From Kallotenue papyrolyticum (GTDB lineage Bacteria; Chloroflexota; Chloroflexia; Chloroflexales; Kallotenuaceae), in NCBI RefSeq assembly GCF_000526415.1, contig NZ_JAGA01000001.1, positions 248,001 to 312,000 on the forward strand: a DNA stretch of 64,000 bases, in the 5' to 3' direction. A program made the translations under genes and the position numbers. Positions within the stretch are counted from its first letter, which is position 1; the number at the start of each line of letters is the position of its first letter. Of this stretch, positions 53,436-61,751 are shown piece after piece. The notes below the pieces were generated by a model. That model saw nothing but the letters and a program-made list of their open reading frames with translations. It was not told the origin of the DNA and did no database searches.

Positions 53436-54682
53436 ACGCCTGCCTCCGCCGCATGTTGCTTTGCCAGACGCTCCAGCACCTCCTCCAGCACTGCCAGCGC
53501 CACGGCCACATCCTCCAGCGCCACCGCTTCAGCAGGATGATGACTGACGCCGCCCGCGCAGCGCACGAACAACATCGCCACCGGCGTGATGCGCGCCAGC
53601 ATCACCGCGTCGTGACCCGCGCCACTGGCCAGGCGCGGCGCAGCCAATCCCTGCGCGGCGATTGCCGCTTCCAGCAGCACGGTCAGCTCCGGCGCGCAGG
53701 TAACCGCCGGCGTGACCTGCCCACAGACCCACTCCAAAGCCACGCCACGCCGCGCGGCGATGCGCGCCGCCTCGGCCTCAAGCGCAGCCACCGCGCGCGC
53801 CAGGATGCCATCATCGGCATGGCGCACGTCCAGGCTGAACCGGACCTGACCCGGAACGACGTTGCTCGCGCCCGGTGCAACCGTGAGCTGGCCGACGGTC
53901 GCCACCAGTCCGGCTTCGCTGCGAGCCAATGCCTCCGCCGCCAACACCAGTTCGGCAGCGGCACAGAGCGCGTCGCGGCGGTGAGCCATTGGCAGCGTGC
54001 CGGCATGGCCGGCCTGGCCCGTGAAGCAGAGCTCGCAGCGACTCTGCGCCTGGATGCCGGTCACGACGCCAACCGGCAGGCCGAGCGTCTCAAGCAGCGG
54101 TCCCTGCTCGATGTGCGCTTCGAGATAGCCCAGCAGCTCCTCGGGCCGTCGCGCAGCGGCAGCGATGGCTGCCGGATCGCCGCCCATGGCACGCACCGCT
54201 TCGGCTAGTGCGACGCCGGCGCTGTCGCGTCGCCGGAGCCAGGCTGTGTCGAACGCGCCCGCCAGCGCGCTGCTCCCCAGGTAGGCGGTGTGGAAACGCA
54301 GCCCCTCCTCGTCGGCAAAGGCGATCACCTCGAGCGCAAAGGGGAGGCGACGAGCGCGCGCCTCCAGGCGCTCAACGCAGGCCAGCGCCAGCAGCACGCC
54401 CAGCGGACCGTCGAACGCGCCTGCGTCGCGTACCGAGTCGAGATGCGAGCCGAGCAGCAGCGCGCGCGCATCGCGCTCGCCGTCATAGCGCCCGATCAGA
54501 TTGCCGACGCTGTCGCGGCGCACCTGCATGCCGGCGTCGCGCATCCAGTCGGCCACCAGCGCCTGCGCCCGCAACAGCGCCTGGCTGCCGTAAGGCCGTG
54601 TCAGGCAGCTGGCCTCTTCGCTGCAACTGGCCAGCAGCGCGCAGCGCTGCATGATCCGGCGCGCAGCAGCGAGCGTGGTCAT
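53432..54682 (-). CDS. Allantoate amidohydrolase (M20-family, AllC-like)
   Basis: A 416-residue binuclear metal hydrolase of the Zn-dependent M20 / N-carbamoylase group. Metal ligands lie in GSHLDSVRDAGAFDG (His, Asp), IAFADEEGLRFHTAYLGS (Glu), EAHIEQGPLLE (His) and GGVSHHPAEAV (His). SGAGHDAVMLARITPVAMLF is typical of allantoate amidohydrolases. It converts allantoate to ureidoglycine/ureidoglycolate with loss of ammonia. N-carbamoyl-amino-acid hydrolase and ureidoglycolate amidohydrolase are relatives; the operon favours allantoate. Confidence 0.88.
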   Translation of the reverse strand: MTTLAAARRIMQRCALLASCSEEASCLTRPYGSQALLRAQALVADWMRDAGMQVRRDSVGNLIGRYDGERDARALLLGSHLDSVRDAGAFDGPLGVLLALACVERLEARARRLPFALEVIAFADEEGLRFHTAYLGSSALAGAFDTAWLRRRDSAGVALAEAVRAMGGDPAAIAAAARRPEELLGYLEAHIEQGPLLETLGLPVGVVTGIQAQSRCELCFTGQAGHAGTLPMAHRRDALCAAAELVLAAEALARSEAGLVATVGQLTVAPGASNVVPGQVRFSLDVRHADDGILARAVAALEAEAARIAARRGVALEWVCGQVTPAVTCAPELTVLLEAAIAAQGLAAPRLASGAGHDAVMLARITPVAMLFVRCAGGVSHHPAEAVALEDVAVALAVLEEVLERLAKQHAAEAGV

Positions 54683-54685
54683 GGC

Positions 54686-55048
54686 TCAACTCCCGCGGTA
54701 GGTGGTGTAGGACCAGGGCGAGACCAGCAGCGGCACATGGTAGTGCGCGTCGGCATCGGCGATGGCGAAGCGCACCGGCACGCGATCTAGAAAGGGCGGA
54801 TCGGAGCACTCCACCGGTTGCGTTGCGAAGTAGGCGCCTACCAGAAACACCAGCTCATATGCCCCTGCGCGCAGCTGCTCGCCCTCCAGCAGCGGCGCGT
54901 CGGTGCGGCCATCTGCGTTGGTGCGAAGCGTGGCCAGCAGCACGCGCTCCGCTGCGGACGCGCCGCAGCGCCACACCTCGATCGTCACCCCGGCTGCCGG
55001 GCGGCCCTGCGCCGTGTCCAGTACATGCGTTGTTAGACGGCCAGGCAT
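54686..55048 (-). CDS. uraH: 5-Hydroxyisourate hydrolase (transthyretin-like)
   Basis: A 120-residue protein. It opens RLTTHVLDTAQGRPAAGV (His in the active site) and ends in YRGS, the C-terminal tetrapeptide that distinguishes HIUases from transthyretin. It hydrolyses 5-hydroxyisourate, the uricase product, to OHCU. Start ATG 55048 is placed after GAGGGGAG; an upstream ATG at 55075 would overlap uricase and adds residues not in the family. Confidence 0.93.
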   Translation of the reverse strand: MPGRLTTHVLDTAQGRPAAGVTIEVWRCGASAAERVLLATLRTNADGRTDAPLLEGEQLRAGAYELVFLVGAYFATQPVECSDPPFLDRVPVRFAIADADAHYHVPLLVSPWSYTTYRGS

Positions 55049-55058
55049 GGCGCTCCCC

Positions 55059-55982
55059 TCAGGCATTGTGTTCATCGGCGGCCAGGCGCAACTTGATCAG
55101 GCCAAAGGCCGGAAACGGCGCGCTATACACTTTGACCCGCGGATCGTCTTCGGACTCGGCAACCGGATCGGGGGTGTGATTCTGCGCTGCAAAGCGCACC
55201 TCGCCCAGGTAGGGGCAGCGTCGCAGCACGCGGCTGCCGATCTCATATACCAGATGCTGGATCGACTCGCTGACGAACTCGTGAAACACGGTCTGCACGA
55301 TGTCGCGCATCTGCTCCGGCGCGATGTAGTGGCCACGCGTGCGATCGAGCATGTCGGCCACGTCGCGGTAGCGCCAGTGCAGATCGAGACGAATAAAGAG
55401 CGGACGGTCGCCGCGCTCCGGCAGGGTGGTGTATTCATCGCGTACAAAGCGTGTGAAGGCGCTGCCGGTGACCTTGAGCAGCCGCAGGTCACACCAGCCA
55501 CACTCGTGATCGGTCAGCCGGATATCTGCGCCGTTGCGCTCGAAGGCAAGGCTTGCCGTGGCATAATCGCCCGGCACGTAGCGGTACAACACATCGCTCA
55601 ACTCGCCGTGAGGCAGCCGCGCCGGCGCAAAGGGCAGCGCTCGCCCGGTGACGCGCACGGCCTGCATGACCTCGTAGCGCGCCAGCAGCCTCCGTCCCAG
55701 TAGATCGATCAGCTCTTCTAGCGTCGCGCCCTCGAAGGCCAGCGCCTGGCGCAGAATGAAGTTTTTCATGCTGTCGGTCGCCACGACATGGCGGTTGTCG
55801 CCCTCGGTATAGGCCGCCAGGAAGTTGTCGCCGAAGACCTCGACATCGATCTCGGCGGCGAACAGCACGTTGCTGCGCCCGGTGAAGCCGGACTCGGGCA
55901 CGGCCATGCTTCTGTCAAGTGGACGGGCATAGGTGCGGTAGAGCGGGACGTTGAGCTTGCCGTAGCTGATCGTGGTGGGCAC
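55059..55982 (-). CDS. Urate oxidase (uricase)
   Basis: A 307-residue cofactor-free T-fold oxidase converting urate to 5-hydroxyisourate and H2O2. Seen: ISYGKLNVPLYRTYA at the N-terminus, VVATDSMKNFILRQAL (the catalytic Thr region) and, near the C-terminus, FAAQNHTPDPVAESED with the active-site Gln/Asn/His. The start is GTG 55982, with AAGGAGGC upstream. The 84-base gap to uraD is the widest in the operon, though I see no separate promoter. Confidence 0.93.
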   Translation of the reverse strand: MPTTISYGKLNVPLYRTYARPLDRSMAVPESGFTGRSNVLFAAEIDVEVFGDNFLAAYTEGDNRHVVATDSMKNFILRQALAFEGATLEELIDLLGRRLLARYEVMQAVRVTGRALPFAPARLPHGELSDVLYRYVPGDYATASLAFERNGADIRLTDHECGWCDLRLLKVTGSAFTRFVRDEYTTLPERGDRPLFIRLDLHWRYRDVADMLDRTRGHYIAPEQMRDIVQTVFHEFVSESIQHLVYEIGSRVLRRCPYLGEVRFAAQNHTPDPVAESEDDPRVKVYSAPFPAFGLIKLRLAADEHNA

Positions 55983-56066
55983 AGACGCCTCCTTGGGACG
56001 GCGGAGCAGCAGCGCGCGAGCGCCACGCGCTGCTTGATCTTAGTATAGAACCGCCGTCAACGGGCT

Positions 56067-56597
56067 TCAGGCCGGAGGCGCCGGCGCGATCAGGTCCTGC
56101 AAACGTAGCCGCGCGATCTTGGCGATCTCGGTCAGAGCTATGGCGATCTCGGTGGGTCGATCGTGGTGCAGCCGCGCGGCGAAGGCTGCCAGGATGCTGG
56201 CTTTGGTGTGCTCGCGCACGCAGATGATGAAGGGAAAGCCGAAGCGCTCGTGGTAGGCGCGGTTGAGCTGTGTGAAGCGGGCATACTCCGCAGGCGTCAG
56301 CGCGTTCAATCCGGCGCCGGCCTGTTCGCGCGCCGATGCAGAGGTTACCTCGCCCGCCAGCGCCGCCGTGCCCGCCAGATCGGGATGGGCGCGAATCAGT
56401 GCCTCCTGCTGCGCCGGCGGGGCGGCGGCCACCACCTCGACCATAGCGCGATGCAGCGCGTCCAGATCGGCAAAGGGGCGGCGCTGCCAGGCCGCCGCAG
56501 CAACCCAGGGCGCGTGTTCGAACACAGCGCCGAAGTGGGCAACGAACTGCGCCTGATCCAGGGCGTTGATCTCGGCGAGTGTGAGCGGTGACTGCAT
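56067..56597 (-). CDS. uraD: OHCU decarboxylase
   Basis: A 176-residue helical protein that decarboxylates 2-oxo-4-hydroxy-4-carboxy-5-ureidoimidazoline to S-allantoin. Family motifs are ALIRAHPDLAG (catalytic His, about residue 70), LNRAYHERFGFPFIICVREH and ALTEIAKIARLRLQDL. It is the first gene of the purine operon, with its own promoter; together with uricase and uraH it completes urate to allantoin. Start ATG 56597 follows AAGGAG. Confidence 0.93.
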   Translation of the reverse strand: MQSPLTLAEINALDQAQFVAHFGAVFEHAPWVAAAAWQRRPFADLDALHRAMVEVVAAAPPAQQEALIRAHPDLAGTAALAGEVTSASAREQAGAGLNALTPAEYARFTQLNRAYHERFGFPFIICVREHTKASILAAFAARLHHDRPTEIAIALTEIAKIARLRLQDLIAPAPPA

Positions 56598-56632
56598 GGC
56601 GGCGCTCCTTCAGCAGATGCATCGGTCGGTAT

Positions 56633-56661
56633 AGCGTAGCAGGTGCGGGGCGGTGGGTCAA
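56633..56661 (-). promoter_or_regulatory. Promoter of the purine-degradation operon
   Basis: On the minus strand TTGACC (56661-56656) and TACGCT (56638-56633) with a 17-base spacer, about 35 bases before the uraD start codon. No regulator gene lies next to it. Confidence 0.6.
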
Positions 56662-56779
56662 TCGTCTGCCGATCGGCACCAGCTACGCCACGCGCGGCGC
56701 CGGCGCGATCGCTCCTACGATATTACGTCAACTTCAAGACACGCTCAACCGGGCCAGCATCCGCGCAGAGGGGAGCGTG

Positions 56780-57682
56780 CTATGCGCCCGCGCCCAGGAA
56801 TACGCTCTGACGATGGCGCAGGCTGCACTCAAGCTGCGGAACCTGCGCAAACTTGTTGTGGTAGAGGCGCTGACCCACCTGCTCGATCAGCGCGTAGTAG
56901 GTGATCGCACTGCCCGCCTGACTTACCACCTCATTCAAATAGTAGGTAAAGGCGCCATGGTAGTCGTTGCCGATGCGGGCATCAGCGGCAGTCTGATCGG
57001 CGCGGCAGGCGGACAGCAGCACGACGTTGCCACGCAGCTTATCGAGGCCGAAATGGCGCTTATCGAAGTGCGCCATAGCCTCGCGCACGCGGCGTTCCCA
57101 TTCTTCGTCGTCCACCGCTCGACCCCGCAGATCGCGCACCTGCTCCATGACATAGCGGTCGCGTCGTTCGCGGACGCGCTGCGCGGCCGCGTCGAACTGG
57201 CGCTCTTCTTCGAAGCTGTTAGGAAGAAAGCGGTAGATGATGTCCTCCTCGAGCACCCGTGTGATCGTGCCCGAATGGCAGCAGTCCATGATCACTACCA
57301 GGTGTACGTCGCGACCGAAGGCATCAGCGCGCTGGCGCAGAACATCATCCGTCATAGCACCGGCGCGTTCGTAATCGTAGGGCACGATGGCTTCATCCCG
57401 CCCATCCGGTTCATCGCCGTCCTGATCGAGCACATAGGTGCCGTGTCCGGAAAAGTGGAAGAGGCGCACCGCTGCGGCAGCATCGGGCTGCGCCAGCCAT
57501 TCCAGGCCGGCTTCGATCGCGCTGCGTGTGGCGTCAGCGTCGCGTAGCACACGGATCATCGCGCCGGTTCCACCAACCCGCTGTTGCAGGATCGCGTTGG
57601 TGTTGGCGATGTCGTTAAGGCAGCCTCTGAGCGGTATGCGCGGATAGGCGTTGATCCCGACCAGCAATGCTTTGATCGTCAT
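56780..57682 (-). CDS. Caspase-like cysteine protease (peptidase C14 / metacaspase-like)
   Basis: A 300-residue caspase-fold protein. It begins IKALLVGINAYPRIPLRGCLND, the metacaspase p20 start. The catalytic His80 lies in FHFSGHGTYV and Cys135 in VVIMDCCHSGTI. GNVVLLSACRADQTA and GAFTYYLNEVV are further caspase-type blocks. There is no fused prodomain, NB-ARC, WD40 or signal peptide. Between about residues 145 and 220 lies a charged, helical insertion (FEEERQFDAAAQRVRERRDR). Twelve bases upstream is the gene of an unrecognised, partly hydrophobic protein, so the pair may form a protease-effector unit. Substrate and trigger are unknown. Confidence 0.88.
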   Translation of the reverse strand: MTIKALLVGINAYPRIPLRGCLNDIANTNAILQQRVGGTGAMIRVLRDADATRSAIEAGLEWLAQPDAAAAVRLFHFSGHGTYVLDQDGDEPDGRDEAIVPYDYERAGAMTDDVLRQRADAFGRDVHLVVIMDCCHSGTITRVLEEDIIYRFLPNSFEEERQFDAAAQRVRERRDRYVMEQVRDLRGRAVDDEEWERRVREAMAHFDKRHFGLDKLRGNVVLLSACRADQTAADARIGNDYHGAFTYYLNEVVSQAGSAITYYALIEQVGQRLYHNKFAQVPQLECSLRHRQSVFLGAGA

Positions 57683-57694
57683 GCTTCGCTCCTT

Positions 57695-58870
57695 TCACCC
57701 GGCGCTGGAAGTGCTCTCCGGGCCGGGTTGCGCGGCGAGCAGCTCGGTGACAACGCGCCGAATCCCGGGCGTGCGATCCAGCAGGCGTGTGTGTCGGGCA
57801 TCCACGGCATCTGCGCCGGTGAGCACCACATAGGCGCTAAGAACGGTGTAGATCACTGCCAGGATCAAACGTCCCTGCGGCAGCGCCGCGGCCGGCACCG
57901 CGTTAAGCCAACGCAGCCCGCGCAGCAATCGATCGGCCAGGTCGATCTGCTTGCTGAACTGCTCATCCAGGCTGCGCACGCGCTCGGCCACGGCCAGATA
58001 ACTCGTCGCCTCCGCCTGACTCTGCGCGATGATCGCGCGTACTGCAGCGGTGAGCTTGGTCGGCTCGTAGAGGCGTTCCACGATCGTCCCGAAGAGGGCG
58101 CCGTTTTGTAGCTCGTTCAGCCAGGAAAGCACCTGACGGGTCGCCAGTTGCGCGATCGAGGGTCCCAGCAGCGCCAGCAGGGAATCGTGGGCCTTCGCCA
58201 CAAAGCTGCGGAACAGGCCGTAGAGGCGTGTCACGCGCTGTGTCTGGCCCAGCACAGCGGCGATGTTCTGCCCTACCAGGCCGGTGGCCTGAACCACATT
58301 GCTCATGCCCAGCCCCAACAAACCGGCGAGCGCTACCTGTCCCGTCTTGCTGGCGCGCGCTGTGATCTGTAGGACGGCATCGTCAACTGCTTGGAGCAGA
58401 TCGAAGCGGGCAGTCGCCGGATCAGGGGCGGCGCGCACGGCCTGCTCAGTCGCTGCGGTCAAGCGCTTCTCGCCAAGCAGCACCGCAAGCTGCGCTTCGA
58501 GCTGCTCACCGGCAAGGGTGTGACCGATCCCACTGCGCGTGACCTGCTCGGCTGCCGACGTGCTGCTCACTGCCGCTTCGGCCTGCGCCGCCTCCAGGAG
58601 CAGAAGGCTAATATCGAGATCGGTAAGCGCCTTGGCCAACAGTTGCGTCGCCGCCGCTTCCCGCAGGGCAGGCTCCGGCATAGCCAGGTTTGCCGTTGCT
58701 GCGTGGGTTAGCTCGTCGGAGGCGATCAGCAGCTGCTCAGCGCGATCGGCTGTTTCGCTCAGGGAACCAGGCACCGCGCGCGTCGCCGCTTCGGCGATGA
58801 ACGGAGCGAACAGGGTACGAACACCGCGCGCGTACTGCTCGGCAGCCACCTGGTAATCTGGTGTGCGCAT
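57695..58870 (-). CDS. Helical protein with hydrophobic segments, partner of the caspase gene
   Basis: A 391-residue protein I do not recognise. It is rich in Ala, Leu, Gln and Glu. Residues 1-170 look like amphipathic helices, possibly coiled. Residues 176-208 (GQVALAGLLGLGMSNVVQAT and following) and 333-352 (GRLILAVIYTVLSAYVVL) are hydrophobic enough to cross or insert in a membrane. A short basic tail and a Pro/Ser end follow. It precedes the caspase gene by 12 bases in the same transcript. A membrane-active effector cut by the caspase is a hypothesis only. Start ATG 58870 follows GGAGGT; ATG 58885 is possible. Confidence 0.65.
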   Translation of the reverse strand: MRTPDYQVAAEQYARGVRTLFAPFIAEAATRAVPGSLSETADRAEQLLIASDELTHAATANLAMPEPALREAAATQLLAKALTDLDISLLLLEAAQAEAAVSSTSAAEQVTRSGIGHTLAGEQLEAQLAVLLGEKRLTAATEQAVRAAPDPATARFDLLQAVDDAVLQITARASKTGQVALAGLLGLGMSNVVQATGLVGQNIAAVLGQTQRVTRLYGLFRSFVAKAHDSLLALLGPSIAQLATRQVLSWLNELQNGALFGTIVERLYEPTKLTAAVRAIIAQSQAEATSYLAVAERVRSLDEQFSKQIDLADRLLRGLRWLNAVPAAALPQGRLILAVIYTVLSAYVVLTGADAVDARHTRLLDRTPGIRRVVTELLAAQPGPESTSSAG

Positions 58871-59018
58871 ACCGGCTACCTCCATGAAACTCGGGCCGGA
58901 GCCTGGTTGCCGGATTCGGATGGTTAGTGCCGGGCGGTGTTGTGCATTGCCAGGCGCGCGACGGAGCACGCCCGGTGCGGTGGAGCGATGAGGTGCACCT
59001 AGGTTGGTATCGTTCGTT

Positions 59019-59024
59019 AGTATA
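59019..59024 (-). promoter_or_regulatory. Possible -10 element for the caspase unit
   Basis: TATACT on the minus strand, about 150 bases before the first start codon. No good -35 box is spaced correctly, so this is weak. The rest of the 273-base gap (58871-59143) holds the hairpin downstream of proA and nothing else I can identify. Confidence 0.3.
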
Positions 59025-59085
59025 GCAGGTCGCAGCTGATCAACACAACCTGTCCGAAAGGAGAATCAAACGCGGGGTCTCATCC

Positions 59086-59127
59086 GGCGCAGGCCGCGCA
59101 TCACCGAGCCGACCCACGGCCTGCGCC
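59086..59127 (-). terminator. Hairpin downstream of proA
   Basis: GGCGCAGGCCG and CGGCCTGCGCC are perfect 11-bp arms with a 20-base loop, 17 bases beyond the proA stop. Confidence 0.6.
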
Positions 59128-59143
59128 ATCAGCCGGCAGAGGG

Positions 59144-60406
59144 CTACGCGCGCACGTGGCCATCGCCCTCGACGATCCACTTGTAGGTCGTCAGCTCGCG
59201 CAGGGCCATCGGTCCGCGCGCGTGGAGCTTCTGCGTGCTGATAGCAACCTCCGCGCCCAGGCCGAGCTGCCCGCCGTCGTTGAAGCGCGTCGAGGCGTTG
59301 ACCATCACCGCGGCGGAGTCGACCTCGGCGACGAAGCGCGCTGCGACTGCGGGATCCTCCGTCAGGATCGCTTCGGTGTGGCCGCTGCTGTAGCGCCAGA
59401 TATGCTCTAGCGCTGCATCCAGCCCATCCACCACTCTGAGCGACAGGATCAGCGCCAGAAACTCGGTGCCCCAATCATCGGCGGTCGCCGGCACCACGCG
59501 CGCGGTAGGACCGAACAGCGCGCGGGCTTCGTCGTCGGCGCGGATCTCGACGCCGGCGCGCGTCAACTCCTCGCCCAGCGGCGGCAGCAGCCGCGGCGCG
59601 ATGGCGCGGTGCACCAGCAGCGTGTCCAGGGCATTGCAGACGCTGGGCCGCTGCACCTTGGCGTTGATGATCACCGGCAGCGCCTTCTCGATATCGGCGC
59701 TGGCATCCACGTACATATGGCATACGCCGATGCCGCCGGTGATCACCGGCACGGTGGCATGCTCGCGGCAGAAGCGATGCAGCCCTTCGCCGCCGCGCGG
59801 AATGATCATGTCCACGTAGCGGTCGAGCCGCAGCAGCTCCAGCACACGCTCGCGATCGGCATCGGCGATCACCTGGACCGCGTCGTCGGGCAGATCGAGC
59901 CGCTGCAGGGCACGCCGGATCGCAGCTACCAGCGCGGCGTTGGAGCGCAGCGTTTCTTTGCCGCCGCGCAGGATCACGGCGTTGCCGGTTTTGAGGCACA
60001 GCGCGGCGACATCCACCGTGACGTTGGGCCGCGCCTCGTAGATCACCCCAACCACGCCCAGCGGCACGCGCCGTTTGTGCACGCGCAGGCCGTTGGGCAG
60101 CGTTTGCGCGTCGAAGCGCTCGCCGACCGGATCGGGCAGGCGCGTGACCTGCTCCACATCGGCGGCGATGGCTGCCAGGCGGTCCGGCGTCAGTCGCAGG
60201 CGGTCGATCAGAGCTTCGCGTAGCCCCGCCGCCTCGGCGTCAGCGACATCGCGTGCATTGGCCGCCAGAATCGTTTCGCTGTCGCGGCGTAGCTCGTCGG
60301 CGATCGCCGCCAGTGCGGCATCCTTGAGCGCGGTCGGCAGCGTCGCCAGGCGGCGGCTGGCCATCCTGGCACGCTGCCCGATCTGTTCTACCGAAAGCTC
60401 GTGCAT
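59144..60406 (-). CDS. proA: Glutamate-5-semialdehyde dehydrogenase (gamma-glutamyl phosphate reductase)
   Basis: A 420-residue NADPH-dependent enzyme, second step of proline synthesis. Seen: [59 protein letters not shown] with the catalytic Cys nearby, and [21 protein letters not shown] with the C-terminal [15 protein letters not shown]. Length and motifs are standard. It follows proB with a 9-base gap. Confidence 0.95.
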   Translation of the reverse strand: MHELSVEQIGQRARMASRRLATLPTALKDAALAAIADELRRDSETILAANARDVADAEAAGLREALIDRLRLTPDRLAAIAADVEQVTRLPDPVGERFDAQTLPNGLRVHKRRVPLGVVGVIYEARPNVTVDVAALCLKTGNAVILRGGKETLRSNAALVAAIRRALQRLDLPDDAVQVIADADRERVLELLRLDRYVDMIIPRGGEGLHRFCREHATVPVITGGIGVCHMYVDASADIEKALPVIINAKVQRPSVCNALDTLLVHRAIAPRLLPPLGEELTRAGVEIRADDEARALFGPTARVVPATADDWGTEFLALILSLRVVDGLDAALEHIWRYSSGHTEAILTEDPAVAARFVAEVDSAAVMVNASTRFNDGGQLGLGAEVAISTQKLHARGPMALRELTTYKWIVEGDGHVRA

Positions 60407-60415
60407 GCACTCCTC

Positions 60416-61531
60416 CTACAGCAGCACCATATCGTCGCGGTGCACCACCTCTGGGCCGTAGCTGTAGCCCAGAATCTCTTCGATCTCCGCCGAGTGGTGG
60501 CCACGGATCAGCGCCAGATCACTGGCTTTGTACTGCGTCAACCCGCGTGCGATCTCGTGGCCGTCAGGATCGTAGATGCGAATAGTCTGACCGCGCTCGA
60601 AGTCGCCCTCAACCGTCAGCACGCCCGCCGGTAGCAGGCTGCGGCCCTGCTCCACCAGCGCGCGCGCCGCGCCCGGATCGACGATCACGCGACTCTGCCG
60701 CGCGGTCTCGGCCAGAATCCAGCGCTTGCGCGCCTCAAGGCGAACGGCATGCGCGCGCAGGCGCGTGCCGACCGCTTCGCCCCTGGCGGCACGCAGGATC
60801 ACATCCGGCAGACCACCACCCGCGATGATCACTTCGATACCGACACGCGTCGCCAGATCCGCTGCCTGGATTTTGGTACGCATGCCGCCGGTGCCGCGGT
60901 GACTACCGGCATCACCGGCCAGTGCCCAGATCGCCTCATCGATCACCGCGATCTCAGGGATCAGGCGCGCTGTGGGGTCGATGCGCGGATCGGCGCTATA
61001 GATGCCGTCGCGGTCGGTGCAGATCAGCAGCAGGTCGGCTTCGACCAGGTTGGCCACCAGCGCCGAGAGCATGTCGTTGTCGCCAACCTTGATCTCGTCC
61101 ACAGCTACCGCGTCGTTTTCGTTGATGATCGGCAGGACGTTATGCGCCAGACAGCCGAGCAGCGTGTTGCGCGCGTTGAGGTAGCGCCGTCGGTCGCGCA
61201 GATCATCGCGCGTGAGTAGCGCCTGCGCCACGGTGATGCCGTAGAGTTCGGCCAGTTGACCGTAGAGGTGCATCAGCCGACTCTGGCCGATCGCGGCCAG
61301 CAACTGTTTTTCTGCCAGATTGCGCTTGCGCGGCGGAAAGCCGAGCTGTTCCCAACCGGCCAGCACGGCGCCGGAGGAGACCAGCACCACATCCACGCCC
61401 TGCTCACGCAGCAGCGCGATCTGGCGTATGAGATCGACCATGCGCGGCCGGTGCAGACGATCGCTGCCGGCGGTCAACACGCTGGTGCCCAGTTTGACGA
61501 CGATGCGATGGTAGCGCAGCGCGTGCGTCAT
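60416..61531 (-). CDS. proB: Glutamate 5-kinase
   Basis: A 371-residue enzyme that phosphorylates glutamate, first step of proline synthesis. The amino-acid kinase domain has IVVKLGTSVLT, VVLVSSGAVLAGW, PIINENDAVAVDEIKVGDND and AGDAGSHRGTGGMRTKIQAA. A C-terminal PUA domain begins near residue 275 (RVIVDPGAARAL; GDFERGQTIRIYD), as in E. coli ProB. Start ATG 61531 follows GGGAGCGGAAG. Confidence 0.95.
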   Translation of the reverse strand: MTHALRYHRIVVKLGTSVLTAGSDRLHRPRMVDLIRQIALLREQGVDVVLVSSGAVLAGWEQLGFPPRKRNLAEKQLLAAIGQSRLMHLYGQLAELYGITVAQALLTRDDLRDRRRYLNARNTLLGCLAHNVLPIINENDAVAVDEIKVGDNDMLSALVANLVEADLLLICTDRDGIYSADPRIDPTARLIPEIAVIDEAIWALAGDAGSHRGTGGMRTKIQAADLATRVGIEVIIAGGGLPDVILRAARGEAVGTRLRAHAVRLEARKRWILAETARQSRVIVDPGAARALVEQGRSLLPAGVLTVEGDFERGQTIRIYDPDGHEIARGLTQYKASDLALIRGHHSAEIEEILGYSYGPEVVHRDDMVLL

Positions 61532-61632
61532 GCTTCCGCTCCCGATGGTGTGTGCGTTTGGCATAGTACCACATGCTGGCGCGTGAGCCCACAGGGTGCG
61601 CGCTTCTTGGCGAGAAGCGTCGATGAATCGGC

Positions 61633-61652
61633 CGGTAATAGTCGGTAATAGT
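61633..61652. repeat. Two 10-bp direct repeats upstream of the lipoprotein gene
   Basis: CGGTAATAGT occurs twice in tandem, exactly one helical turn apart, in the 220-base gap between proB and the lipoprotein gene. An activator site is possible. The same gap also holds CAACAC/GTGTTG (61702-61707 and 61715-61720) and a TATGCT at 61694. Confidence 0.5.
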
Positions 61653-61751
61653 TCGGTGACAAACCTGCCGCACACAGCCGTGCCAAAAGCAGGTATGCTA
61701 CCAACACAAGAATGGTGTTGAGCGCGGCGACGCGTATATGAGGAGTGTGCC

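Noticed and set aside
54903-55703. 266-codon plus-strand frame opposite uricase and uraH
   Set aside because: The minus strand carries full, motif-complete uricase and HIUase genes; the plus frame is a shadow.
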